In this document: positions 1 through 11,400 of the stretch, one piece after another
Position numbering within the stretch: the first letter of the stretch is position 1
Layout: each line of letters starts with the position of its first letter
Assembly: GCF_014161445.1 (NCBI RefSeq)
Contig: NZ_JABBXA010000022.1
Coordinates: 1 to 64,000 of the forward strand
Length of the DNA stretch: 64,000 bases
From: Microbispora sp. H13382
GTDB taxonomy: Bacteria; Actinomycetota; Actinomycetes; Streptosporangiales; Streptosporangiaceae
Reading direction: 5' to 3'
Notes under the pieces: generated by a model
The model's database searches: none
Told to the model about the DNA's origin: nothing
What the model saw: only the letters and a program-made list of their open reading frames with translations
Made by a program: the position numbers and the translations under genes

Positions 1-102
1 GCCCGCGTCGCCCAGCGCATCCTCGCGCTGACCGCCGCCATCTGGCACAACCGCGCCACCAACCAGCCCATCACCCGATCACTGATCGCCTACGACCACT
101 GA
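1..102 (+). CDS. C-terminal end of an IS982-like transposase (cut by window edge)
   Basis: The first 33 codons of the window read in frame to a TGA at 100-102. The peptide contains RILALTAAIWHN and ends in TRSLIAYDH, the usual tail of IS982-family DDE transposases in actinomycetes. The rest of the gene lies outside the window, so it cannot be said whether the copy is intact. The right-hand terminal inverted repeat should lie in the next few dozen bases (around 103-130), but without the left end it cannot be confirmed. It gives no sign of mobilising the neighbouring acyl-CoA synthetase. Confidence 0.6.
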   Translation, partial: ARVAQRILALTAAIWHNRATNQPITRSLIAYDH

Positions 103-328
103 CCGGGCTTAGGACTTACTCGTCTAGGCTCACCGCGGCACAAAGTCCCGGCCGTCGAGGATGGAGGGCCTTGGGCGGGGCGGGCAGAGCCGAGGCGGGA
201 TGGGCAGGGCGGGGCGGGTGGACAGAGCCGGGGTGCTCGGGCAGAGCCGGGGGCGGCCCCTCCCCAAGGCGAGCGCTTCTCACTAGGCTGATCCAGAAGT
301 TTCCTCTGTTCTGGTGTTGGAGCCGCTC

Positions 329-1939
329 ATGTCCCCCGCGTCGCCGGATGTCGCCCTCGCTCGCCGCCAGTCGCTCGCGGACCTGCTCCGGCGCTCCGCC
401 CGGCGCCACCCCGGCCGCCTGGCCGTGGCGGACGCGGCCCAATCCCCCACTGCCCAATCCCCGACTGCACCGTCCCGTACGTACGCGGAGCTCGACGAGG
501 ACGCGACGCGGGTCGCGGGCGCCCTGGCCGCGCGGGGTGTGCGTCCCGGAGACCGGGTGGCAGTGCTGTCCCGCAACAGCGTGGACTACGTGCGCACGAT
601 CTTCGGCGTGGCCCGCGCCGGGGCCGTCCTCGTGCCGGTGAACTTCATGCTCGGGGCCGACGAGATCGCCTACGTGCTGTCCCACTCCGGCGCGGTCGCG
701 CTGATCGCGCAGGACTCCCTGCTGCCCGTGGCGCGGGACGCGGCCAAGCAGGCCGACGGGCTGCGGCTGCGCATGGTGTACGGCACGGCGGACGAGGGCT
801 GGGAGCCGTTCGACTCGCTGCTCACCGAGGAGGCCGCCGAGCCGGTCGTGCCGATCGGGCCGGACGACCCGGCGCAGATCCTCTACACCTCGGGCACGGA
901 GTCACGCCCGAAGGGCGCCGTGCTGTCCCACGCCGCGCTGATCGCGCAGTACGCCAGCTGTGTCATCGACGGCGGCATGAACCGCGACGACGTGGAACTG
1001 CACGCGATGCCGCTCTTCCACTGCGCCCAGCAGCACTGCTTCCTGGTGCCGGACATCCAGCTGGGCGCCTCCAGCCACATCCTCCCCGGGGCCGACCCCG
1101 CCGCCGTGCTGGAGGCGATCGAGCGTCACGGCGTGACGAAGTTCTTCGCCCCGCCCACGGTGTGGATCTCGCTGCTGCGGCACCCGGACTTCGAGCGGCG
1201 CGACCTGTCCTCGCTCCGCAAGGGCTACTACGGCGCGGCGATCATGCCGGTCGAGGTGCTCAGGGAGATCGGCGAGCGGCTGCCGGACGTAAGGTTGTGG
1301 AACTTCTACGGCCAGACGGAGATGGCGCCGGTCGCGGTGATGCTGCAGCCGGAGGACCAGATCCGCAAGGCGGGCTCGGCCGGCCAGGCCGCCCTGAACG
1401 TCGAGACCAGGGTCGTGGACGCCGACGGCAACGACGTCGCTCCCGGGGAGATCGGTGAGATCGTGCACCGCAGCCCGCACGCGATCCTCGGCTACCTCGA
1501 CGACCTCGAGAAGACCGCCGAGGCGTTCCGCGGCGGCTGGTTCCACTCCGGGGACCTCGGCGTGATGGACGAGGAGGGCTACCTGACGGTCGTCGACCGG
1601 ATCAAGGACATGATCAAAACCGGCGGGGAGAACGTCGCCAGCCGCGAGGTCGAGGAAGTGATCTACGAGCACCCGGCGGTAGCGGAGGTGGCCGTCGTCG
1701 GGGTCCGCCACCCGAGCTGGATCGAGGCGGTCGTCGCGATCGTGGTGCCCAAGCCGGGCGTGAGCATCACCGAGGAGGAGCTGCGCACCCACGTCCGGGC
1801 GCGGCTCGCCGCGTTCAAGGTGCCCAAGGCCGTCGCGTTCGTGGACGCGCTACCGAAGAACCCGAGCGGCAAGATCCTCAAGCGCGAGCTCCGCGACCGC
1901 CACGCCGCCCTCGCCGACCGCATCCCCGGCACCCGCTGA
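329..1939 (+). CDS. Acyl-CoA synthetase / fatty-acid--CoA ligase (AMP-forming)
   Basis: ANL-superfamily enzyme that activates a carboxylic acid through an acyl-AMP to the CoA thioester. Visible motifs, in order: P-loop YTSGTESRPKGAV, FYGQTE, WFHSGDLG, the hinge and CoA-binding segment DRIKDMIKTGGENV, and the C-terminal PSGKILKREL carrying the catalytic lysine. At about 536 residues it has the normal family length. The ATG at 329 is chosen because GGAG lies 6 bases upstream; an in-frame GTG at 314 would add five residues. Two short tandem AATCCCC-containing repeats in the codons for residues 40-50 make a small Q-S-P-T-A duplication. No partner genes are adjacent, so the substrate (medium- or long-chain fatty acid, or aryl acid) is not determined. 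Confidence 0.9.
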   Translation: MSPASPDVALARRQSLADLLRRSARRHPGRLAVADAAQSPTAQSPTAPSRTYAELDEDATRVAGALAARGVRPGDRVAVLSRNSVDYVRTIFGVARAGAVLVPVNFMLGADEIAYVLSHSGAVALIAQDSLLPVARDAAKQADGLRLRMVYGTADEGWEPFDSLLTEEAAEPVVPIGPDDPAQILYTSGTESRPKGAVLSHAALIAQYASCVIDGGMNRDDVELHAMPLFHCAQQHCFLVPDIQLGASSHILPGADPAAVLEAIERHGVTKFFAPPTVWISLLRHPDFERRDLSSLRKGYYGAAIMPVEVLREIGERLPDVRLWNFYGQTEMAPVAVMLQPEDQIRKAGSAGQAALNVETRVVDADGNDVAPGEIGEIVHRSPHAILGYLDDLEKTAEAFRGGWFHSGDLGVMDEEGYLTVVDRIKDMIKTGGENVASREVEEVIYEHPAVAEVAVVGVRHPSWIEAVVAIVVPKPGVSITEEELRTHVRARLAAFKVPKAVAFVDALPKNPSGKILKRELRDRHAALADRIPGTR

Positions 1940-2063
1940 AGCAAGCGCACGTAGGCAGCCCTCACCTCACACAGCGAAATGTGTCGCCGCCGACAAATCA
2001 TACCTAAGGGCCCAGTTTTTCCGTGACCCATCGAGGTCTCAGCCGAGGACGACCAGGGCATAT

Positions 2064-2486
2064 TCAGCCCTCAGGAACCACCTCGACCACCTTTCCAGGA
2101 ACTCCAGGCTCACTTCTTACCACCGCAATAAGCGTCTGCCCGTCGGCACGTTTCTCAAGAGCAATTTCTCCCAGGTAGCGTCTCGCCTCCTGGCGAGACA
2201 GCATCTTCCAGTCATCCAGTTCCATGCGACCAGCGATCTCGACCGCCGAGTCGCCGTTTTCCTCCATCCATATGAGAACCGATGGATCATCCCCAGAGTC
2301 GCAGCCCGATACCTCATCCGCAGGATGGGGAACACCTCCACCGAAAGATTTCTGCGTCGCATTCTCGACTATCGAGAAATATCGCTGAGCCGCAGCATTA
2401 CACTCGCCCGAGCACGCCACGGAGGTGGCAGATATGATCGCTCCACCGAGTAAGACGCCGACGAGTCGATTAAGGTCTCTAGCCAC
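2064..2486 (-). CDS. Small lipoprotein, probable immunity protein of the RHS toxin
   Basis: A 140-residue protein with an N-terminal hydrophobic stretch (about residues 8-24) ending in a lipobox-like SVAC, so lipidation at Cys25 and export are likely. The remainder is soluble and acidic, with no recognised domain. Its GTG start overlaps the last 8 bases of the upstream RHS gene on the same strand, so translation is probably coupled. Base composition is clearly more A+T-rich than the surrounding genome, as is the 3' end of the RHS gene. Small, overlapping, compositionally matched genes just downstream of polymorphic-toxin tips are typically immunity genes. That role is inferred from position; the sequence itself is not recognised. 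Confidence 0.6.
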   Translation of the reverse strand: MARDLNRLVGVLLGGAIISATSVACSGECNAAAQRYFSIVENATQKSFGGGVPHPADEVSGCDSGDDPSVLIWMEENGDSAVEIAGRMELDDWKMLSRQEARRYLGEIALEKRADGQTLIAVVRSEPGVPGKVVEVVPEG

Positions 2487-5400
2487 GGTAGACTACCTTC
2501 CCTCCGATGACCACGTTACCTCTCACCACCACAGCCAACTGGCCGGCGTTGTACTTGCTGCCGCCCGTATCGATGAGACGATTGACTAGGTCGGGAATGC
2601 CCTGCCCAGGCGCCGACAACAAGTAGGTCGCATACAGAGAGCCTTTATTGTTCTCGGCATACTGGAGCGCGATCGCATTGTTGTACCTGTCCCGGACGCT
2701 GTCGAGATAATTCTTCCTACCGACTCCCGCTTCGTGAGCTTCGCCGACATCATTGGCAACCACTGGGCCTACCACTATGTACAACGCCGCCATCCAGGCG
2801 AAATGACGAATAGCGTTGTGAGCATTACTGTGACCTTTAAGGCCCCGTGTCTGCATCATCGTGTACGCAGATATCGCCGCCACCTGCCCGCAAGCGACCA
2901 AACCGTGCTTACTACATACGCCGACAGTACTTAGCCACTGTAGCCAGTCATTATCATCCTCACTGGCGGGAGGTGGCGCAATACCACCCTTCGCGCCCTT
3001 CTTTGTATTCCTACATCCTCTACATGCAACTTGTAGCGATTGCGCCCCGCCTCTCCCGCGCACGACTTCCAATTCACCTCCCTCCGCCTGCATTTTCTCG
3101 TAGATGTCCTTGAGCAGGGACCAGTTCTTGGCAAGCTGGACATCGCTCTTGTACGGGTTGTACATCACCAAGTACGCTTCCCGAATCTCAGCGGGTTGGT
3201 CCCAATAGTCCTTGGGAGCGGGTCTCCCATTCGGCATCACACCGAGTTCCCTGGCTCGTTCGTCCGAGATCTGCGGCTGGCTATCCTTGAACTGAGGTGA
3301 GTCCATGTACGAAATCCACCACTGCCAGTGGGAATCTGTTGTGGCGCAGTAGTCGCCGCTGCAGATATAGCCTCCACACGCGTAACCCGCGAGGCAGACC
3401 TCCACTTGCTGATGTCCCGTCGGGTCCATGCGGTCGAGAGGGGCTCCGCCCACGTAGGTGTAGCGGTTGGCCTGAATCGACGGGATGGGTTCCAGGTCCC
3501 AGGTGTCGCGGCTCGTGAAGGTGCCCGTGCCGGGCTGGTACCAGCGGGCGTGCATGTTGACCTGACCGGTGTCGGCGTCGGCCCACTCGCCCTGGAAGCC
3601 GAGTTGGGGCCGGGTGCCAGAGCTCGTGGCGACCTTGCCGAAGGGGTCGTAGGCGGTGGAGCCGGCCAGACCGGTCGCGCCCGCGGCGAAGGCCGCGACG
3701 ATGTCACCGTGCCGGTCGGCCACCTGGAACTGGGCCTCACCCGTACCGATCTTGGCGGACACGACGTCGCCGAAGGCGCCCCGGCTGTAGGCCTCCAACA
3801 CCGCTCCGGCGTCGTCGGTGACCGCGACCAGGTCGTTGCTCATGTCGGCGTACACGTACCTGGTCGTGGCGCCGCCCTTGGTGCGGCCGGTCATGCGGTC
3901 GAGGGCGTCGTAGGTGTAGTCGGCGTTCCCGTCGCCGACCATCCGGTCGAACGCGTCGAAGGAGAAGGCCCTGACGGTCCCGTCCTTGGTCGCCGACGCC
4001 AGCGTGCCGCGCGGGGTGTAGGTGTAGTCGACCCCTGCGCCGGAGGTGAGGCGGTTGCGCTCGTCGTAGGTGAAGGTGTCGTCGCCCGCCCGCGTGCGGT
4101 TCCCCGACGCGTCCCACTCGTAGGTGGTCGTGGTCGAGGACGGGTCGGTCCAGGAGGTGAGCCGCCCGGCGAAGTCGTAGGTGTAGCCGTTGCTGCCCGC
4201 GCCCGCGGTGCCGGCGGTGACCTTGGAGGTCAGGCGGTCCTCCTTGTCGTACCCGTAGGTGATGGACGCCAGATCCGCGCCGCCACCGGTCTTGAGCACG
4301 TCGCTGGTCACCCGGTCCAGGGCGTCGTAGCCGTAGGTGCGCTGCGACCCGCCCTCGCCGTACGACGCCGAGGTGAGCCGGTTGGCCTTGTCGTAGTCGT
4401 AGCTGACCGTCACACCGGTGAGCGGATCGACGGTGGTCTTCAGCCGGTCCTTGCCGTCCCAGGTGAAGGTCGTGGTGCCCGCGGCGTCGCCGCGCTGCAC
4501 CAGGCGGTCATTGGCGTCGTAGGCGAAGGCCGCCTGGTCCACGCCACCCTTCGTGGTCTTGAGGATCTGGCCTCGGTCGTTCAGAGTGAAGGCGAGGTCG
4601 CCAGCCGTGACGGTGTGCCCGGCCAGGTCGTAGCCGAAGGTTTTCGGCGCGGTCGGGGCGGAGCCGCCGCCGCTGCCGGCCTGCTGGGCCAGCCGGTTGA
4701 GGTTGTCGAAGGTGTTCGTGATGGTGACCCCACCCGGCAGAACCTGCTTCACGGGGTTGCCCGCGGCGTCGTAGCTCGTGGTCCACGTGCGATCGGCGGC
4801 GTTCGGATGCTGGGCCGTGGACGGCTCGATCACCGACTCGGCCAGCCCGAGAGCGTTGTAGGTGGTGACGGTGGCGTTGCCCCGCCCGTCGGTGTACCGC
4901 GTCCGCGAGCCTACGGCGTCGTAGCCGAACGACGTGGTGATCGAGCCGTCCGCGCTGACGGGCTCGACCATCTTCCTCACGCGGCCCAGCGCGTCGAAGT
5001 CGAAGGTGACGGTGTGGCCCTCGGCGTCGGTGCGGCTGATCGGGTTGCCGTCGAGGTCGTAGTCGATCGCGCGGCTGCGGAGGGTCGCCCCGCCGGCGTC
5101 CAGGTCCTCGACCATTGTGGGGCGCCCGGCCAGGTCGTAGGCGATGCCGCTGGCGTTGCCGAGCGGGTCGGTGACCTTGGTCTGCCGTCCCGCGAGGTCG
5201 AACCCGAAGGTCGTCGCGTCACCCAGTGGGTCCGTCAGTTCCGTGAGCTCACCCGCGGGATTGACGGTCGCGGTGGTGGTGTCACCCCCCGGCCGCTTCT
5301 CGGTGAGGAGGTTGCCCGCGTCGTCATAGGTCGAGTACGAGGTCAGCGTGGCCGGAGTGGGCTTGCGCTCGATGACGGTCGAGGTGATCTGGCGGCCCAG

Positions 5401-8400
5401 ATCGTCGTAGGTGGCCTCCTTTCTGGCGCCGGTGGGATCGGTGAGTGACAGCAACTCGCCGTTGAGCGTGTAGGTGTAGTCCGTGTGCCCGGGAGTCGCG
5501 CCGCCGGTGGCGGGCGGCTGAGTCACCCGGACGGGCCGTCCGAGGGCGTCGTAGGTGTTGGTGGTGACGTTGCCGCGCGGGTCCGTGATCGTGGTGACCC
5601 TGCCGGCGGCATCGTAGGCATACGTGGTGACGGGCGTGATCGCCGTGCCGCCGGGCGGCGTGTACGACGGAGACGTCTGCGAGACTCGCCGGCCCGCCTT
5701 GTCGTACACGACCGAGCTCGCCCGCCCCTCAGGGTCGAGGACGACGGTCCGCTCTCCCGCTGTGTTGTAGCCGTACCGGATGACGGGCCGCTGAGTGGAC
5801 GGGGAGCCCCCCTCCCGCTCGACGGCGACCGCGGGCTGCTTGGTCTCCACGAGCTGGCCCACCACGTCGTAGCGCAGCAGAGTCGTGTGGTCCGATCGGT
5901 CGGCGCCGGAGGCGTTGCCGCGCGGTGAGGTGATCTCCGTGACCAGCCCGCGGGCGTCGTACTTCCACGTGGTGACCAGGTCGGCGGTCCCGTTCTCGAC
6001 GACCTGCTTGACCATGTTGTCCGCGTCGTCGAACTCTGCGGTCACGCTCTCGGTCCGTGAGGTGCCCGCGGCGGTCTTCGTCGTGGAGATGACGTTGTCA
6101 TTGGCGTCGTAGCCGTAGCCGGTCTTACGGCCCAGTCCTCCAGGGTCCAAAGTCTGGGAGGTGAGCCGGTCGGCGGCGTCGTACGCGTAGTCGGTGCGTG
6201 TCTTCCCGCCACCGACGACCTGCCTGGTCCGGTTGCCGGCCGCGTCGTAGGAGTCCTCTTCCAGGACCACGTCCTGACCGCTGGTGGAGCCGTTGAGCCG
6301 GGCTCCCTTGGCGATCACCTGCGCCAGACGGTTGTCACCGTAATACGTGAACTCCCTGGTCCGGCCCATGGCGTCGGTCCTGCCGGCCAGCCGGCCGGCC
6401 GGGTCGTACGAGAGCGACTCCATGACGACGTCGGCGGCGGCCTGGGGATTCGCCGGGCTTCCGGCCCAGCCGATCAGGGTGGTGGTCGCCAGTTCGTCCC
6501 TGGCGGTGTAGCCGTAGTGGTACTCGGCGCCGGATTCGTCGGTGAAACTCACCTTCCGGCCCTTGTGGTCGTAGGCGTAGCGTTGCACACCGCCCTCCGG
6601 ACCCTCGATGGACGCGATCCGGCCAAAGTCGTCGTAGGTGTAGGTGATCGTGCGATCCGGATCGCCGCCTGTGAGATCCGCGGCGACCTCGGTCAGCCGG
6701 TTCCCGTCGGCGTCGTAGGTCGTCCGCTTCTCACCGGTGTGGGTCGCCCCGGTGATCTCGTTCCTGACGCCGGCCTGGGTGGTCCGGACGAGCCGCCCAA
6801 CCGGATCGTAGCCGTACGTCGTGGTCACACCGTCCGGTACGGCCGGCGAGACCTTCGTGGTGCTCACCGGCCTGCCGATGGCGTCGTAGGCGTAGTTGAC
6901 CACCAGCGTGGACGCGAATGTGACGCCGGCGAGGTCCCCCGCAGAGGTGTAAGCGAGCGTCGCCTGCTTGCCCCGGCGATCGGTCTGCGTCTTCAGCAGG
7001 TCTGCGGGAGTCGTGCCTCCGCCCACGGCAGGCTCGGTGCCGTCGGTGTAGGTCCACCTCGCCGAACGACCGGAGGGGAAGTCGCTCGTCGCCGGACCGG
7101 TCTGTCTCACCTTGGCTCCGTACTGGTTGTACTCGACCGTGGTGCGGTAGGTGTCGTCCGTCGCGCTCGAGGACCTCGCGTCGCGATACTCCGTCAACTG
7201 GTCGTTGCGGGGGTCGAAGGGGTCGTCCGCGCTCAGGTAGTAGGAGTAGTACTCCGTGAAGCACGTGCCGCTACTGCGGCACGTCTTCCTGGCCACACGG
7301 TTACCGCGCGCATCGTACGACATGTCGGTTGCGTTGCCGTTCGGGTCGGTGACCTTCGCGGGGAATCCGCCGACGTCGTAGGCGTACCTCGTGGTCTTGC
7401 CCAGCTGGTCGGTGGCGGAGACGACCTGATATCCGCGCAGAGCATTGGTGACGTAGGTCAGCGTGCCGTTGTGCGGGTCGGTCACGGTCGCCGTGGCCGA
7501 GATCTGGGTGGTCGAGTCCTTGGTGTAAATCAGGTCCGACAGCTTCCAGGTGCCGCCGTCGTCGTCGGTGTGCGTGGTGAGCCGGCCGCCGTCGGCGTTG
7601 TAGGTGTTCTCCGCGTGGACGCGTCCCGACGGCTGGGTCTCCTTGGTCAGCAGCGGATGGGCCAGCCGCGCGGCGTAGTGGGTGCGGACGGTGCCGAGCC
7701 CGAGGGGCCTGTTGTAGACCGCGACCTCGTCGATGCTGCCGGCGAATGGGAAGGCGGTGAACGACCCCGTGGTGAACGGCCAGCTCGGGCCGCCGAACCC
7801 GGCACCGATGCGGGTGTCCCACATCTCGTAGCTGCCGGTGTGCGTGATCTTGCCGGCCAGCCCGCCGACCGGCTGGCCGTCCAGGAACAGGGTCTGGATG
7901 TCCTCGGCGCCGGAGAGCACCACGTGGTGCCAGTTCCCGTCGTTCACCTTGCCGGGGCTGGTAATCGGGGCGATCGTTCCATTCCAGAACTGGCCGCGGA
8001 GTTTGCCGTCCGTCCCGACGTAGACGCCCAGACCGTAGGAGTCCGGATCGTCCTCGTAGGAACTCTGGTAGCCGAGGATCGTGCCCGAGCTGGTGGTCTT
8101 GAACCAGGCTTCGACGGAGAGGCTGCCGCCGAGCCCGCTGACGGTCGCCTCAGGCAGTGACACGTAGGCCGAGCCCGCGGTGCCCGCGAAGGTCATGGCC
8201 GTGTCCGGCGTGCCGGCCAGTGCTCCCGCGACGCCCGCTGTCGCGTTCGCGGTGGTGCCTCTGAGCACGCCGTCGCTCGCGCCGAAGTCCAGCCCGGCGG
8301 AGTTGGGCACCTTGCTCCGCAACGCCGTCGCGGTGCCGCCGAGGCGCCAGTAGCCGACGGGCATGGCATCGAGGACGACGCTTCGGTAGCCGGATGCGTC

Positions 8401-11400
8401 GGTGTAGGTGTAGGTGGTGCAGGCGCCATCGGCCGCCGGGGGGCATGCCTTGACCAGCTTGTCGCCGTCGTACTCGTAGATCCAGGTGATCGGAGCGCCG
8501 TCGACGGGGTCGGTGGCGACGCTGGTCACGTGCCCGCCGGTCCAGCCGAAGGTGAGCGAACGTCCACCGGTCGCGGTGACCTTCAGCAGCTTGCCGTCCG
8601 TGCCGTACACCAAGTCCTGTGTGCGGTCCCGTCTGTCGCTGACCTTGGTCAGGCGACCGGAGGTGTCGAACCAGTAGGAGGTGGCCGACCGGTCCATCAG
8701 CCGCCAGCCGCCGTCGTCCAGGCTGACCAGGGTCGCGAAGGTGCCCGGCGGGGAGGCGTAGGTGCCGTCGCCCTTGGACGCGAAGCGCTGCTGGGTACCG
8801 TCGGGGTAGGTGATCAGCACGGTGGCGGGGGGCGTGATCGTCTTGATGGCGGCCAGCCCTTGGATCTCGGCCGACGACAGCGCCTTCTGGAACATCCGGA
8901 GGTCGTCGATGGCGCCCTTGACGTCGCTGCCGAGCACCGTCGTGCCGGTCGCGTTCCAGCCGGCGGAGACGCCGGTGACCGTCTTCATCAGGTCGCCGTT
9001 GAGGTAGAGGGAGATCGAGCCTGCGGCCTTGTCGTACACGCCGGCGACGTGGAACCACTGTCCGACTGGCGCGTCCACTCCCGACAGCACGGTCGTGCTG
9101 GCGGAACCGGCGGTGTCGGATGCGTAGGTGGCGAACTTGAGCTGCCCGGTGGCCTGGTCGACGCCCAGGTAGTACGGCGCTCCGTTGTCGCCGTTCTGCC
9201 GGGACACCTGGTAGGAGCCCGACCGGTCGTTCAGCTTGAGCCAGGACGCGACCGTGTAGCTGTCGTCGGTGCGCAGCACCGGCCCGGGTGCGGTGGCCAC
9301 CGCTCCACCCGACTTGGCGACGGCACCGCCGATCTTCCCCTGGACCGGGGACGTGCCCGCAGACAGCGCGGCGTTGAATCTCCGGCCGGACGCGTCCGCC
9401 GCGAACACACTGCCCAGCAGGTCGCCCAGACGCCAGTGCCCGACCATGGACGGATAGCTGATCGCCTGCCCCTCGTCCTGGATCCGCATGTCCCATCGCG
9501 TGGACCAGCCGGAACCGAACGCCCCGTCCGAACGCGGATCAAGGCTGTTGTAGGAGCGGGTGACGGCCAGCGGCGGGCCGGGAGCGGCGACGGACAGATC
9601 GGTGACCGATCGCGTGTAGTCGCCGTTCACGTAGTTGAACTCCCGGCCCTCGGTGCCGGTCACGAGCAGGGAGTTGACGGTGCCCTGTTCGGGGGCGGTG
9701 GTGAAGCTCATCCACGGGGAGGTCACGGTTACGGTGCTCGTGGCGGCCTTGGCATACCACCAGTAGGTCTTGCCCCACTGCAGTTTGTCCTTCGGGACGG
9801 TGAACGTCCCGTTCTTGCTCCAATCCCACGAGCTCTCACACCACGTCCAGTGGTCCTTGGTCCCCGAGCAGATCTGGAACCAGTAGGTCACCTTGGCCTC
9901 GACCGGCGACTGCGCGTGCGCGGACAAGGTCGGACGCAACGTGCTCACCTGCGTGTTGTCCGCAGGAGAGAAGGTCTGGAACGGCAGGCCCGCGACGGTC
10001 GCCCTCTGCCATTCCGACCACGGGCCGTTCACTCCGCTCGTGGTGACGCCGCGCACTCGCCAGCGGATCCGCCAGCCGTCGGTGAGCTTTCCGGCCGGGA
10101 TGACCGTCCACGCGTTCGAGCCGGACGGGTACGCGGTGGTACCGGTTCCGGCCCAGATCTGACCTGATCCTTGGTCGGTCGCCTCAGGGTCGTGCTCGAC
10201 CTCGACCCCGAGATAGGAGCTGCGTCCCTGTGCGTCCGTCACCTTCGCGAACAGCCACGGAGTGAGTGACTGAGCCGTCCAGGACCAGACGCCCGCCGTT
10301 CCGGGAGTGATCCCCACCGCAGCCACAGCCGGTCTGTCGACGCTCACGTTGGCGGTCTGCCAGTCCGACCACGGACCTGCCACCCCGGTCGTCGTCACGC
10401 CCCGGACCCGCCAGCGCACGCGCCAGCCGTCGGTGAGCTTGCCCGTGGGCACCTGCACCCAGGCGTTGGATCCGGATGCGTACGACTTGGTCCCGGTCCC
10501 CGACCAGATCAGTCCGCTCCCCTGGTCCGGCGCCGACGGATCGTGCTCGATCTCCGCGCCGAGGTAGGAGGCGACGCCGCTCTCGGTGGTCACCTTCGTG
10601 TACAGCCACGGCGTGGACGAGGCCAGGACCCAGAAGTCGTCCGCGGTCTTGGTTCCCGGGACCACGCCGAGGCCGGTCCCGGCAGGCTTGTTGACGTCGA
10701 TCTTCGCGATCTGCCATTCCGACCACGGCCCGTTGATCCCCGTCGTCGTCACACCGCGGACACGCCAGCGCACCAGCCAGCCATCGGTCAGCTTCCCCGT
10801 GGGCATCGACACCGAGGCGTACGAACTGCTCGAGGACGTCGCCGTCGTGCCTTTGCCCGACCAGATCAGACCCGACCCCTGGTCCGGCACCGACGGATCA
10901 TGCTCGACCTCCGCCCCGAGGTAGGCGTTAGGCCCGAGACCGAGAATGGAGTTGTAGTTGATCTTCGCCGAGAAGCTCTGCGTCAGCGTCCACATCGTCC
11001 ACAGGCCGCCGCTCTGGCTCCCCTGCACCCCGATGTCGGACACCAACGGCTTGGTGACGTCCACCTTCGCGGTCTGCCAGTCCGACCACGGGCCGGCCAG
11101 ACCCTTGGTGGTCACGCCGCGAACTCGCCAGCGCACCACCCAGTCATCATTCAGCTTGTCTTTCGGCACCGTCACCGACGCGTACGGATCGCTCGAGGAC
11201 GTGGCCGTCGTGCCCGTACCCGACCAGATCAGACCCGACCCCTGGTCAGGCACCGATGGATCGTGCTCCACCTCCGCCCGGAGATAGGAGTTCGATCCGA
11301 GGTCCATGTAGGTGGTGGACGTGATCTTCGCCCGGAAATCCGGGGTCGACGTCCACATGGTCCACAGCCCTGTGTTCCTCATCCCCGTGGTCGTCGTGAC

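Noticed and set aside
103..313. G-rich repeats (GGGCAGAGCCG) before the acyl-CoA synthetase as a regulatory array
   Set aside because: The copies are imperfect, unevenly spaced and have no symmetry; they look like simple high-GC sequence next to an IS end.
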